64,000 nucleotides of DNA, from the NCBI GenBank assembly GCA_003558065.1, contig PWMU01000172.1, positions 1-64,000 of the forward strand, in the 5' to 3' direction. This document shows, in pieces, positions 47,823 through 56,584 of the stretch (the stretch's first letter is position 1; every line of letters begins with the position of its first letter). The position numbers and the translations under genes are program-made. The notes below the pieces were generated by a model. That model saw only the letters and a program-made list of their open reading frames with translations. It was not told the DNA's origin and ran no database searches. Source of the DNA: Opitutia bacterium. Lineage in GTDB: Bacteria > Verrucomicrobiota > Verrucomicrobiia > Opitutales > T3Sed10-336.

Positions 47823-49886
47823 ATGCCGCCGTCGATCCGAACGTGCCTGGCAATCGTTGTCCTGCTCGTTACGGGCGCCGCCGTGTCGGCCGAGCCCTTT
47901 GAGATACGGCTTTCTCACGACACCATGGTTACGGAAGGCGGCCGGCCCGCGATCGTTGCTCCGGGCGGGGAGTATCCGTCGGTGGTGCTGGTTCCGGGGG
48001 TCGATGGCAGGCTTGAGGCGGTTGTGGTGTGGCTTGACGACGATTCCCCGGCGACGGCCCCGGCGGCGCGGCAACTCGAAGCCGGGAAAGAGACGCGTCT
48101 GGTGTTCGAAGGCGCCCCGGGACCGGGGCGGTACCGCATTGAGCTGGAAATAACGCGGGAAAACAGGAACCGGTTTCGGGACGCGTTTTATTTCACCGTG
48201 CTCGATGTCGACAGTCTTCCGGAAGATTATTCAGTTGTCGCCCATCCGGGAGAGGACGGACGAATGGTCTATACCCCCGATTACCGCGGAAACCGGATTC
48301 CCGATTTTTCGACCGTCGGCTACAGGGGCGGCGGGGTGCCGATTCCCGACGTGCCGGTAAGGATCACCCTGGAGCCGGGATCCGGAGATGACACGGAGAG
48401 GATTCAGAAGGCCATCGACGAAGTCGGGGCTTTGCCTCCGGATGAGGACGGTTTCCGCGGGGCGGTATTGCTGAAGCAGGGGGCCTACGAGGTCGCGGGC
48501 GATCTGGAAATCAACACGAGCGGCGTGGTGTTGCGCGGCGAGGGCCAGGGAGACCCGAAGCGACTCTGGCTTGATCCGGACAAGGGGCACAGCCTGGAGG
48601 AGTTTAAAGCGAGCCTGCGGGACAGGGACGCAACGGTTTTGATTGCGACCGGAGAGGAGCGGCGAACGGTTTTCCGCATCCGGGGCGAGAGCGGGGTATC
48701 CGTTCGGCGCGACACCGCGACGGAGATTATCGACCGGTATGTGCCGGTGGGTTCGCGGATGTTCCACGTTGAAGATGCGGGCGAGTTTGAAAGCGGGGAC
48801 CGGATCGTGGTGGAGCGGAGCGGTAACGCAGCCTGGATAGCGGAAATCGGAATGGACCGGATTCCGGCCCGGCCGGACGGGGGAACCGTCCGGCAATGGG
48901 AACCCTTCGATCTCCGCTTTGAGAACGCGGTCGTCGGCATCGAGGGAAACCGGGTGCATCTTAAGCATCCGATTGTTCACGCGGTCGAGCAACGTTGGGG
49001 AGGCGGAAGAATTTTCAAGTACGAGGATCCCGGTCGCATCAGCGAGTCGGGCATCGAAGATTTTCGGGCGGTTGCCTACTGGAAGCCGAACGAGGACGGG
49101 GTTTCGGATACGCGGAAAGCGTCGGATTTTCTCCGGTTTGAAAATATGAAGAACGGCTGGGCCAGAAAGATCACGATCGAGCACTTTATCGGTTACGGGG
49201 TCATTCGGGCCGGGAGCGGCGCCCGGGCGGTGACGATTGAGGATTCATCGAATCTGGTCGCGGATCTGCGGTTTTATCGAGGACCCGGATACAATCGCAG
49301 TGATCTCCGGGTTGGCGGCGCGGCATCCACGTTTGAGGAAACGGGGGTTTATACGGCCCGTTACGGGTTTACCTTCGGGAGGGGGTCGCAATGGATTCTC
49401 GTCCGTGGCTGTTACACTCTCAACAACCGGCACTCCTTTGTCCTGCACGCCCGCACTCCGGGTCCGAGTATTTTTGTGGACTGTGTCGCCGAAGGGAGTG
49501 TGAGCTGGAGCGAGCCCCACCATCGGTGGTCGGTCGGCGGCCTGTACGATAATGTCGTGGACGATTACGGGTTTTCGCTGATGAACCGGCTGCGTTACGG
49601 AAGCGGGCACGGCTGGTCGGCGGCGAACTGGGTGGCCTGGAATACGAGAGGAGGGGGCCTGGTCTGCCAGCAGCCGCCCACCGCGCAGAACTGGGCGATC
49701 GGTCACGAGGGAGAACGGCTCGACGGGGCGTTCCGGGACTGGAACCTCGAGATGTTTGGAGTCAGCGACGGCTACTGGGAATCGCAGGGCAATAACGTGA
49801 GGCCGGCGAGTCTTTACGTGCGGCAGTTGCAGGACCGGCTCGGCTCCGGGGTGGTCCGCAGGATGGGATTCAAGACCGAGGAGTAG
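47823..49886 (+). CDS. Secreted right-handed beta-helix (pectate-lyase-like) protein
   Basis: An exported protein of 687 residues. The signal peptide is MPPSIRTCLAIVVLLVTG, ending near AVSA. An N-terminal Ig-like domain spans to about residue 120. The segment DDTERIQKAIDEV, with GAVLLKQGAYEVAGDLEI and VVLRGEGQGD, then begins a parallel beta-helix typical of pectate-lyase-superfamily proteins. No specific enzyme family or catalytic residues were identified. An upstream in-frame ATG at 47751, eight bases after nuoI, would put 24 hydrophilic residues before the signal sequence. Polysaccharide binding or cleavage is inferred. Confidence 0.75.
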   Translation: MPPSIRTCLAIVVLLVTGAAVSAEPFEIRLSHDTMVTEGGRPAIVAPGGEYPSVVLVPGVDGRLEAVVVWLDDDSPATAPAARQLEAGKETRLVFEGAPGPGRYRIELEITRENRNRFRDAFYFTVLDVDSLPEDYSVVAHPGEDGRMVYTPDYRGNRIPDFSTVGYRGGGVPIPDVPVRITLEPGSGDDTERIQKAIDEVGALPPDEDGFRGAVLLKQGAYEVAGDLEINTSGVVLRGEGQGDPKRLWLDPDKGHSLEEFKASLRDRDATVLIATGEERRTVFRIRGESGVSVRRDTATEIIDRYVPVGSRMFHVEDAGEFESGDRIVVERSGNAAWIAEIGMDRIPARPDGGTVRQWEPFDLRFENAVVGIEGNRVHLKHPIVHAVEQRWGGGRIFKYEDPGRISESGIEDFRAVAYWKPNEDGVSDTRKASDFLRFENMKNGWARKITIEHFIGYGVIRAGSGARAVTIEDSSNLVADLRFYRGPGYNRSDLRVGGAASTFEETGVYTARYGFTFGRGSQWILVRGCYTLNNRHSFVLHARTPGPSIFVDCVAEGSVSWSEPHHRWSVGGLYDNVVDDYGFSLMNRLRYGSGHGWSAANWVAWNTRGGGLVCQQPPTAQNWAIGHEGERLDGAFRDWNLEMFGVSDGYWESQGNNVRPASLYVRQLQDRLGSGVVRRMGFKTEE

Positions 49887-50082
49887 GCCCGGATTGTCGT
49901 GTTGTCGTCGTGGAGTGACACGTAAGGCGACGTGCTGTTCCCCTGTGTTTCAGGTGGGCGCGACTGAGAGACCGGTTGCAGTGAACATGACCCACCGGAG
50001 TGGTGGAAAAGAGCGTTCATGGCAACTCGAACAGATTCCGTTTCTTTGGCGGGCCAGGGAGTTGCCGCCCGGAAATGCCGCC

Positions 50083-50490
50083 TTATTGCGCCTTGCCATC
50101 GCGGTCGAGCACCCGTTCCAGTTCCGCTTTGAGCGCGACCCCGCTGAGGGTGATCTCCCGGAAGCTGACGGCAAGCGAACCGAGCATCAGGAACAGCGCC
50201 GCCGCAAAGGCGATTTTCCCGCTGAAAAGGAATTCAAAATAGAGGAGGACGATCGCCAGGACACAGAAGAAAAGGCTGGCAATGCCGAAGGCCTGCATGG
50301 CCTTGATGAGGCTGATGCGTACCCGCAGGTTGCGGATTTGTTTCAGGACGTTTGCGTTGCGCTGGACATCGGCACGGTTGACCAGGGTCCGCACGATGCC
50401 GGCGATGGCCAGGAATCGGTTGGTGTAGGCCAGCAGCAGGAGCGAAACGGCGGGAAACAGAATCGCGGGCGTCGTCAGGGAGATTTCCAT
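50083..50490 (-). CDS. DUF2721 family membrane protein
   Basis: A 135-residue protein with three membrane segments. LTTPAILFPAVSLLLLAYTN, then a basic cytoplasmic loop, then two further helices ending in LFLMLGSLAVSFREI, match the DUF2721 pattern. The function is unknown. It stands alone on the minus strand downstream of the tyrA-aroA-Gfo/Idh cluster, 120 bp from it. The 196 bp separating it from the beta-helix gene is empty. Confidence 0.85.
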   Translation of the reverse strand: MEISLTTPAILFPAVSLLLLAYTNRFLAIAGIVRTLVNRADVQRNANVLKQIRNLRVRISLIKAMQAFGIASLFFCVLAIVLLYFEFLFSGKIAFAAALFLMLGSLAVSFREITLSGVALKAELERVLDRDGKAQ

Positions 50491-50612
50491 GTTTACGGAA
50501 GCGTCCCTGAAAATCCGCCTCAGTTCAAGCCCTCTATCGCGAATCCCGGGGGCTTCGGCCTTGTCCGACGACAGGTCCGGGTGCCCGGGTCAACTAAATT
50601 GAGCCCGGTGAA

Positions 50613-51689
50613 TCAGGGAATCGGCGTCGGGTCGATTTTGACTGCGTCGCCGGTGCGTGCGGATTCGTAGATGGCATCGGTGAGTTGCTGGATGAGGCGG
50701 CCCTTTTCGAGGGAAGTCCGGGGCGGGCGGCCCTCGCTGACCGCTTCGGCGAAATCGCGAATGGGCATCAAGTGGTTGACGTCCTCGACCGGTCCCTCGA
50801 CGAGCGTTTTGCTGACGACACCGTAATCGGCCGGCGCAACGTCGTTGATGACCGGGGCGGCCTCGCTCTGGCCGGGCACCATCTGGAGCCGGAGTGAACC
50901 CCGCTCACCGGTGATCTGCCAGGCGGTGTCGGATTGCAGGCTCAGAAATTCGCCCCGTTCCAGGCTCAGGACGATGCCGTCGTCGCACCGGATCAGCGCG
51001 GCGACGTGGTTTTCCGCGTCCGACCCTTCGGCCGCCCGTCCCGGCGCCAGGTGGGCGGGTGTTTGCCACGCCTGGGCAAGCACGGTCCGGGGCCGCAACT
51101 GCCAGCCGGTCACCTCGAGGAGGTAGTTGAGGTCGTAACAGCCCCAGTTGGCCATGATGCCGCCGCCGTTCAGCTTGTGAGAGAGACGCCAGGGCGGGGG
51201 CGGTTTCCCGGAAGGCCCTTTGGCGGCGAGCAGGCCCCGGGCGCGCACGACCCGCAGCGGACCCAGAACGCCGCTGGCGACGGTTTCACGGGCGACGCGG
51301 GCGGAATCAAGAAAGGTGAAGCGGCTGGAACAGACCCCGACGGTCAGTTCGCCGCGGGCTTTGAGGAGCTGATCCACTTCGGCCACGCTGCAGGCGGTCG
51401 GCTTCTCCAAAAGCACGTGTTTGCCGGCTTTCAGGGCCTGAACGGCGATGGCGCAGCGAATGCCCGCGGGTAAAGCGAGAACGACGGCGTCAACATCCGG
51501 ATCGTCAATCAGAGGACCGGCGTCCTCGTAACGTTTCTTGATTTCGAATTCCTCGGCCGTGCGGCGCAGTGTCTCGGGGTCGCGATCCGCAACCGCCACC
51601 ACTTCCAGGCCGGGAGCCTCCCGGGCCGAACGCAGGTGGTGCTGCGCGATGACCCCGCAGCCGATAATTCCGGTTTTCACTGGTTTCAT
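50613..51689 (-). CDS. Gfo/Idh/MocA family oxidoreductase
   Basis: A 358-residue NAD(P)-dependent dehydrogenase. The Rossmann motif is GIIGCGVIAQHHLRSA, and AGKHVLLEKPTACSVAEVD holds the catalytic-region Lys of the EKP motif, unlike the paralogue at 36.4 kb. GGGIMANWGCYDLNYLLEV follows in the substrate domain. Its ATG overlaps the aroA stop (ATGA), so it is coupled to aromatic biosynthesis genes. A role in shikimate or quinate-related chemistry is possible but unproven. Confidence 0.9.
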   Translation of the reverse strand: MKPVKTGIIGCGVIAQHHLRSAREAPGLEVVAVADRDPETLRRTAEEFEIKKRYEDAGPLIDDPDVDAVVLALPAGIRCAIAVQALKAGKHVLLEKPTACSVAEVDQLLKARGELTVGVCSSRFTFLDSARVARETVASGVLGPLRVVRARGLLAAKGPSGKPPPPWRLSHKLNGGGIMANWGCYDLNYLLEVTGWQLRPRTVLAQAWQTPAHLAPGRAAEGSDAENHVAALIRCDDGIVLSLERGEFLSLQSDTAWQITGERGSLRLQMVPGQSEAAPVINDVAPADYGVVSKTLVEGPVEDVNHLMPIRDFAEAVSEGRPPRTSLEKGRLIQQLTDAIYESARTGDAVKIDPTPIP

Positions 51690-53026
51690 AAAGCGACCTT
51701 TTCGTTGACGCGGAGACTCTCCAGGACCTCGAAGAAGTCGGGAAAGGTTTTTGCGCAGCAGCCGGGATCCTTGATATGGAGCCAGGGGCTGCCGTCGCCG
51801 CGGAGATCGTAGCTGCCGAGAATGGCGAAGCTCATGGCGATGCGGTGGTCGTCGTAGGTCTTGATCTCGACATCCGGCATCAGGGGCGCGGGGTGAATCT
51901 CGAGGGAGTCTTTGGTTTCGCGGATTCCCTGACCGAGCTTACGGAGTTCGAACGACATGGCGTGAATGCGGTCGGTTTCCTGTAGCCGCGTGTGGGCGAT
52001 CCCGGTGATGCGGGTCAGGCCTTCAAGAACCGGCGCTATGGCCGCCAGAGTCAGAAATGTGTCGGATATCGAGGTGAAGTCGCGGTCCACGCCCTTCGGT
52101 TTGGGCGCTCCGGATGGGTTTCGCGCCCAGAGGCCCGCCGGGGTGGCTTCAATGTTCGCGCCCGTGGCGGCAAGCACTTCGGCGAAGTCCACGTCGCCCT
52201 GCAGGCCGGAGAAACGAAGGTCGCGAACCAGAATTCGCCCCCCGACCACCGAGGGAAGCGCGAGGAAATAGCTGGCGGCCGTAGCGTCTCCTTCCACCGG
52301 ATACACGCCCGAAACAGGACTGCGATAGGGCGTGCCGGCCGTGACCGCGAACGTGTCTTTCGACTTCGTCCCGTAAAAAGGCTGCCCGAACTGGTGCATC
52401 ATGGCCTCGGTCATATTGACGAACGGACGGGAGACGGTTTCCTTGTCGAGGCGGATCCTGAGATCTTCGCCGGCCAGGGGAGCGACCATCAGGAGAGCGG
52501 AGAGAAACTGGCTGCTGGTTGTGGCGTCGAGCGAGATTTCGCCCCCGCTGAGGCCGTCGGTATCGATTGCGATCGGAAACGAGTCGCGGTCGGAAGCCTT
52601 GATCCGTACGCCGAGGGAACGCAATGCCTGGAGAAGGCCGGACATGGGGCGTTGACGCATCTGGGAAACGCCGTCGAGGCGGTATTTTCCCCGGGGCGAG
52701 ATCGAGCAGAACGCGGTCAGGAAACGTGCCGCCGTGCCCGCGTTGCCGACGTCGATGTCGGCGTTTTTGACCGGGATGACGCCGCCCTGGCCTTCGACTT
52801 CGATGGTTTTCGCCCGGCGGTCCTCGCGGACCGGGAAACCGAGTTTTTTCAGCGCCCGGATCATGATGAGGGTGTCGTCGCTGAACAGGGCGTTTTCGAG
52901 GCGGGTGGTGCCTTCGGCCATCGCGGCCAGCAGAAGTGCCCGGTTCGTGATGCTCTTTGAGCCCGGCAATGACACCTCGCCGGCGGCGGGATGGCTGAAA
53001 GGAATGACGGAATGTGATCGGGACAT
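51686..53026 (-). CDS. aroA: 3-phosphoshikimate 1-carboxyvinyltransferase (EPSP synthase)
   Basis: AroA joins phosphoenolpyruvate to shikimate-3-phosphate. PGSKSITNRALLLAAMAEG, DVGNAGTAARFLTA, RQRPMSGLLQAL and the late YDDHRIAMSFAILG block are all intact. I chose ATG 53026 (MSRSHSVIPF), giving 446 residues; an earlier in-frame start at 53083 would run into tyrA. It lies 22 bp after tyrA and overlaps the Gfo/Idh gene by four bases. Confidence 0.97.
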   Translation of the reverse strand: MSRSHSVIPFSHPAAGEVSLPGSKSITNRALLLAAMAEGTTRLENALFSDDTLIMIRALKKLGFPVREDRRAKTIEVEGQGGVIPVKNADIDVGNAGTAARFLTAFCSISPRGKYRLDGVSQMRQRPMSGLLQALRSLGVRIKASDRDSFPIAIDTDGLSGGEISLDATTSSQFLSALLMVAPLAGEDLRIRLDKETVSRPFVNMTEAMMHQFGQPFYGTKSKDTFAVTAGTPYRSPVSGVYPVEGDATAASYFLALPSVVGGRILVRDLRFSGLQGDVDFAEVLAATGANIEATPAGLWARNPSGAPKPKGVDRDFTSISDTFLTLAAIAPVLEGLTRITGIAHTRLQETDRIHAMSFELRKLGQGIRETKDSLEIHPAPLMPDVEIKTYDDHRIAMSFAILGSYDLRGDGSPWLHIKDPGCCAKTFPDFFEVLESLRVNEKVAL

Positions 53027-53048
53027 GCTAAAGCTGAAATAAAAGAGG

Positions 53049-53891
53049 TTAGAGTTTGTCGCGATAGGATTTGCCGCGATCAAGAAAATGCCGCGCGAGG
53101 TAGTAATCCTCGTTGGCCAGGGCGGACTGAAACGAATGGAGTTCGTCGCGGTAAGCGTCCAGGGCGCGGATTATTTCGTGCCGGTTTTGCTGCAGGATCT
53201 CGCGCCACATCTCGGTATTCCCGGAGGCGACCCGTGTTGTGTCGCGCAGCCCCGCGCCGGCGTACTGGATCCAGCTCGGGTCCTTGAGTTCGAGGGAGCT
53301 GCAGAGGATCGAGGCCAGCACATGGGGGAGGTGGCTGATGTGGGCGACGATTTCGTCGTGCTTTTCGGGGTTGATCGTCGTGACGTCCGCGTCGAGTTCC
53401 CGCCAGAAGGCGACGACGGTTTCGGCGGCTTTCGGGTCGCTGTCTTCGAGCGGCGTGACGAAACAGGGACGTCTCTCGAAAAGATCCTCCCGCGCGTGGT
53501 CCATCCCGGACTTTTCGGACCCGGCCATCGGATGGGATCCGATAAAGTGACGTTCGGGGCCGAGTTGATGGCTGCCCTGCCGGCAGATCAGGCTCTTGAC
53601 GCTGCCGACATCGGTGACGATGGCTCCGTGCGGGACGTGCTCCCGGATCTTGCGGACGAGTTCGACGATTTTTCCGACCGGGGTGCAAATGACCACCAGG
53701 TCTGCCCCGCTGCAGGCGGCTTCCGGTTTCTCGAAGACTTCGTCGCACCAGGCAACCTCCCTGAGCTTCAGCCGGGTTTCCGGGCGCCGGGCCCATACGG
53801 CAATCGTTGAGGCCAGCTTCCTGAGATGCACGGCCTGTGCCAGGGAGGCCCCGAGAAGACCGGGAGCGAGAATGGAGATTTTTTCGAACAC
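53049..53891 (-). CDS. tyrA: Prephenate/arogenate dehydrogenase
   Basis: TyrA oxidatively decarboxylates prephenate (or arogenate) in tyrosine synthesis. The NAD-binding loop ISILAPGLLGASLAQAV opens the protein; IGSHPMAGSEKSGMDHA and HISHLPHVLAS hold the catalytic His residues. No chorismate mutase or ACT domain is fused. I prefer GTG 53891, which starts right before the Rossmann strand (280 residues); GTG 53927 would add 12 residues. It heads the tyrA-aroA-Gfo/Idh unit. Confidence 0.94.
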   Translation of the reverse strand: MFEKISILAPGLLGASLAQAVHLRKLASTIAVWARRPETRLKLREVAWCDEVFEKPEAACSGADLVVICTPVGKIVELVRKIREHVPHGAIVTDVGSVKSLICRQGSHQLGPERHFIGSHPMAGSEKSGMDHAREDLFERRPCFVTPLEDSDPKAAETVVAFWRELDADVTTINPEKHDEIVAHISHLPHVLASILCSSLELKDPSWIQYAGAGLRDTTRVASGNTEMWREILQQNRHEIIRALDAYRDELHSFQSALANEDYYLARHFLDRGKSYRDKL

Positions 53892-54160
53892 CTTAATTTG
53901 TCGGTTTTCCCGAGGATCACCCGGCACCGGGAACCCCGGGACTGGATTCGGAAGCCGGGAAGGGGACCCTTCCGGATTGACCTGCCTGTATGTTAGGGCG
54001 GGCGTGACACTGAAATCAAACCAAACGCCACCATTTTTCTTGTTCTTTCTCCTTTGATGCTTTTTTTACTGAAAGGGGGGACCTCGCCTGGATTCGCGGG
54101 ATGCGTGTCCCCTGCTGTCATTATCACTATGCCTTACAGGAGTCATTTACACCCGAAAAT

Positions 54161-55894
54161 ATGCCGTACCGACAAAAGCTGAGTGCCAAGGCGAAAATAA
54201 AACGGTTGGGCTACGTGCTGTTTTTTTCCCTGATCATCGGGGTGCTCGGGGCTATTCTTTACCTGCTCGTAGAGCCCGGGAGCGGACCGCGCGGTGCGCG
54301 CGGTCCGGAGCGGACGGAGATTTCGCAGGCGGAACGCTCCGCCCTGATGGAGAGGAGTCGCGAGCTGGAAGCCCGCTTCAGGGAGAGCGTTTCCGGCGAC
54401 GAGGAGCCGGATGCGGAGGCGATCGGAATTCTCAAAGAGGCTTATGCCAGCCATCGCCGGGCTACGGTCAACAATCCCTATGCGTCACTTTCGGACCAGC
54501 GGCGGTTGGAGCGGCTGGCGGAGTACGTAATGGAGTACGAGGGCGACTATCTTGCCCGCCGCGTGGAAGAGCTCCAGGAAGAAGCCGAGCAGAAACGGAG
54601 CGAAGGCGATTACCGGGCCGGCATTGCGTTGTTGGAGGAAGCCGGCGGGATTCAGGAGCACATCAACCGGGAGATGCGGCGGAGCCCGCACAGCAGCACT
54701 GCATTGCTGTCGTCCCTGGAGCGGAGGATTATTAACTGGCAGGCCGAACCGATAGTGGAACGCAGCCGGGAGGCCGAACGTGAAGCCGAGCAGGCCGTGA
54801 GGGAGGAGCGCTGGGCGGACGCCCTGGAACTTTTTACGGAAGCCAAAGAAGGGCAGCAGCGCATCAATGAGGATTTTCGCCGAACCCCTTTCCTGGACCG
54901 GTCGCGGGTGAGCAGTCTTGAGGAGGAGATTGCATCGCTTCGCACTCTGGAACTCCGTGCCGAAATCACGTCGCTGGCTGAGGAAGGACGGCAATTGCTG
55001 GAGGATGAGGCCTTTGAACGGGCCGCCGAGCGATTCGCCGCCGCCTCGGAGCGTCAGCGGCACCTGAATCGCGAGTTTTCCGGCAGCCGGTATGCGTCGA
55101 GCGGAGCGGTGCGCGAGTTCGAAACATCGCGGCAGACAGCCCTGAGCGGCGGGGTGGTGAAGGAGTTGAACGGCGTTGTGGAGGCGATGCGGCAGGCGTT
55201 TCGCGAGCGGCGTCCGGACGAGGCCCGGCGGCACCTGGAAGGCGCCCAACGGAAGATCCGGACTCTGGAAGAGGATTTTCCCCTGAGCGAATTCATCGAC
55301 GAAGACCTCTCCCTGAGGATCAGTTACCTGCACTCAATCCGGGACCGCCTGACAGCGATTCACGAAGACGTCTACGGGTACCTCACCGAGATCCCCGGCG
55401 GGGAGGTTTCGCTTTACGCGGTGGAGGTTCCGCAAAGCCTTTACTCCCGTGTCATGAACCGGAATCCCAGTCGCAACCAAGGGTCGAGTCTTCCGGTTGA
55501 CTCGGTGAACTGGGAGGAAGCAACCGAATTCTGCCGCAGGCTTTCCTGGGTGCTCGGCCTTCCTGTTCGCCTGCCCACTCGCGGGGAGTTTTTGCAGGCC
55601 GTGGGGAGCCTTGAGGAGACCGACATTTCGGGGAGCAGTTGGAACCTGCGCAACAGTGACGGAGAATCTCAACCGGTCGGGACTCGCGAACCCAACCGGC
55701 AGGGATTTTACGATTTACTCGGCAACGTCGCTGAATGGCTCGGGACGACCGAGGGCGATCGGCGTGCTTTTGTGGCCGGAGGAAGTTATAACGACGATCT
55801 CGAAGAGGTCCGGGAGCCGCCGATGGAAACCGTCGATACGGGACAGCGTTCGCGCGCCATCGGATTTCGCTTCGTGGTTGAGCGCGACGGTTAG
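54161..55894 (+). CDS. Membrane-anchored formylglycine-generating-enzyme-like protein
   Basis: A 577-residue protein with one N-terminal membrane helix (residues about 16-38). A long Glu/Arg-rich helical region with three similar repeats follows (each with a pattern like ALELFTEAKEGQQRINEDF or RFAAASERQRHLNREF). The C-terminal FGE-sulfatase/SUMF1-type domain starts near residue 420 (PVDSVNWEEATEFCRRLS, RLPTRGEFLQA, GFYDLLGNVAEWLG, RAIGFRFV). The domain is short and shows no clear active-site cysteine pair, so it may bind rather than modify. No sulfatase gene is adjacent. Confidence 0.8.
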   Translation: MPYRQKLSAKAKIKRLGYVLFFSLIIGVLGAILYLLVEPGSGPRGARGPERTEISQAERSALMERSRELEARFRESVSGDEEPDAEAIGILKEAYASHRRATVNNPYASLSDQRRLERLAEYVMEYEGDYLARRVEELQEEAEQKRSEGDYRAGIALLEEAGGIQEHINREMRRSPHSSTALLSSLERRIINWQAEPIVERSREAEREAEQAVREERWADALELFTEAKEGQQRINEDFRRTPFLDRSRVSSLEEEIASLRTLELRAEITSLAEEGRQLLEDEAFERAAERFAAASERQRHLNREFSGSRYASSGAVREFETSRQTALSGGVVKELNGVVEAMRQAFRERRPDEARRHLEGAQRKIRTLEEDFPLSEFIDEDLSLRISYLHSIRDRLTAIHEDVYGYLTEIPGGEVSLYAVEVPQSLYSRVMNRNPSRNQGSSLPVDSVNWEEATEFCRRLSWVLGLPVRLPTRGEFLQAVGSLEETDISGSSWNLRNSDGESQPVGTREPNRQGFYDLLGNVAEWLGTTEGDRRAFVAGGSYNDDLEEVREPPMETVDTGQRSRAIGFRFVVERDG

Positions 55895-55985
55895 CGAATG
55901 TGGGAGCGATCCGTGGTTCCGGAAGGTATTTTTCCGGAAAAGGCGTTGACAGACCCATTGGGGTGCGTTTCGCTCTTCCTTTCTT

Positions 55986-56111
55986 ATGAAAGTTGTCACA
56001 TCATTGAAATCCGTAAAGGGCCGTCATCCCGGTTGCCAGGTGGTGCGCCGCCGCGGGAAGGTCTACGTCATCAATAAAACGAATCCTCGGTTCAAAGCGC
56101 GCCAGAGGTAG
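55986..56111 (+). CDS. rpmJ: 50S ribosomal protein L36, type B (zinc-free)
   Basis: A 41-codon gene encoding [20 protein letters not shown], continuing [21 protein letters not shown], which matches the YkgO-type L36. One Cys remains (Cys17); the other zinc ligands of the C+ form are absent. A TTGACA box lies 35-40 bp upstream (55946-55951) without a good -10. rpmE of the zinc-free type follows 18 bp later. Confidence 0.92.
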   Translation: MKVVTSLKSVKGRHPGCQVVRRRGKVYVINKTNPRFKARQR

Positions 56112-56129
56112 AACTTTTTGTTTCCTGTT

Positions 56130-56384
56130 GTGAAGAAAGACATCCATCCAAAACTCAATCCGGTTGCCTTTGTCGACGTTGCCTCGGGAAAACGTTTCCT
56201 GACCCGTTCGGCCGCCCGGTCCGCCCGCAAGGAAGAGATCGACGGCGTCGAGCACTTCGTGATTCTGCGCGACGTAACGGCGGACTCCCATCCGGCGTAT
56301 ACCGGTGAAAAACGCATGGTCGATTCGGCCGGACGGGTGGAAAAGTTCGAAAAGAAATTCCGCCGCGTTCGCCGCAAGGCCTGA
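56130..56384 (+). CDS. rpmE2: 50S ribosomal protein L31, type B
   Basis: An 84-residue protein. MKKDIHPKLNPVAFVDVASG and the mid-protein TADSHPAYTGEKR are the hallmarks of type B L31. The CxxC zinc motif of type A is absent. I chose GTG 56130 because it gives the standard MKKDIHP start; TTG 56118 has a slightly better upstream purine run but adds four odd residues. It pairs with the zinc-free L36, as in Zur-controlled pairs elsewhere, though no Zur box was identified. Confidence 0.93.
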   Translation: MKKDIHPKLNPVAFVDVASGKRFLTRSAARSARKEEIDGVEHFVILRDVTADSHPAYTGEKRMVDSAGRVEKFEKKFRRVRRKA

Positions 56385-56584
56385 CGGCCCGGCCGGAAAC
56401 GGCGGATTCCGGGCTCTGCCCCGCAGGAGCGGCTTGACGGCGCGAGGCGCTCGCGGGCAGTTGCCCTCTGGAACTCCGGGCAAATCGGTCCGGGTAGCAT
56501 TCCGGTGGGTTCAGCTCCCCCCTGCGCTCTGATGAACGGGGGAGAGGCGTTGCTGCTGTACTTTCGACCCGATCAAACGGCGCC

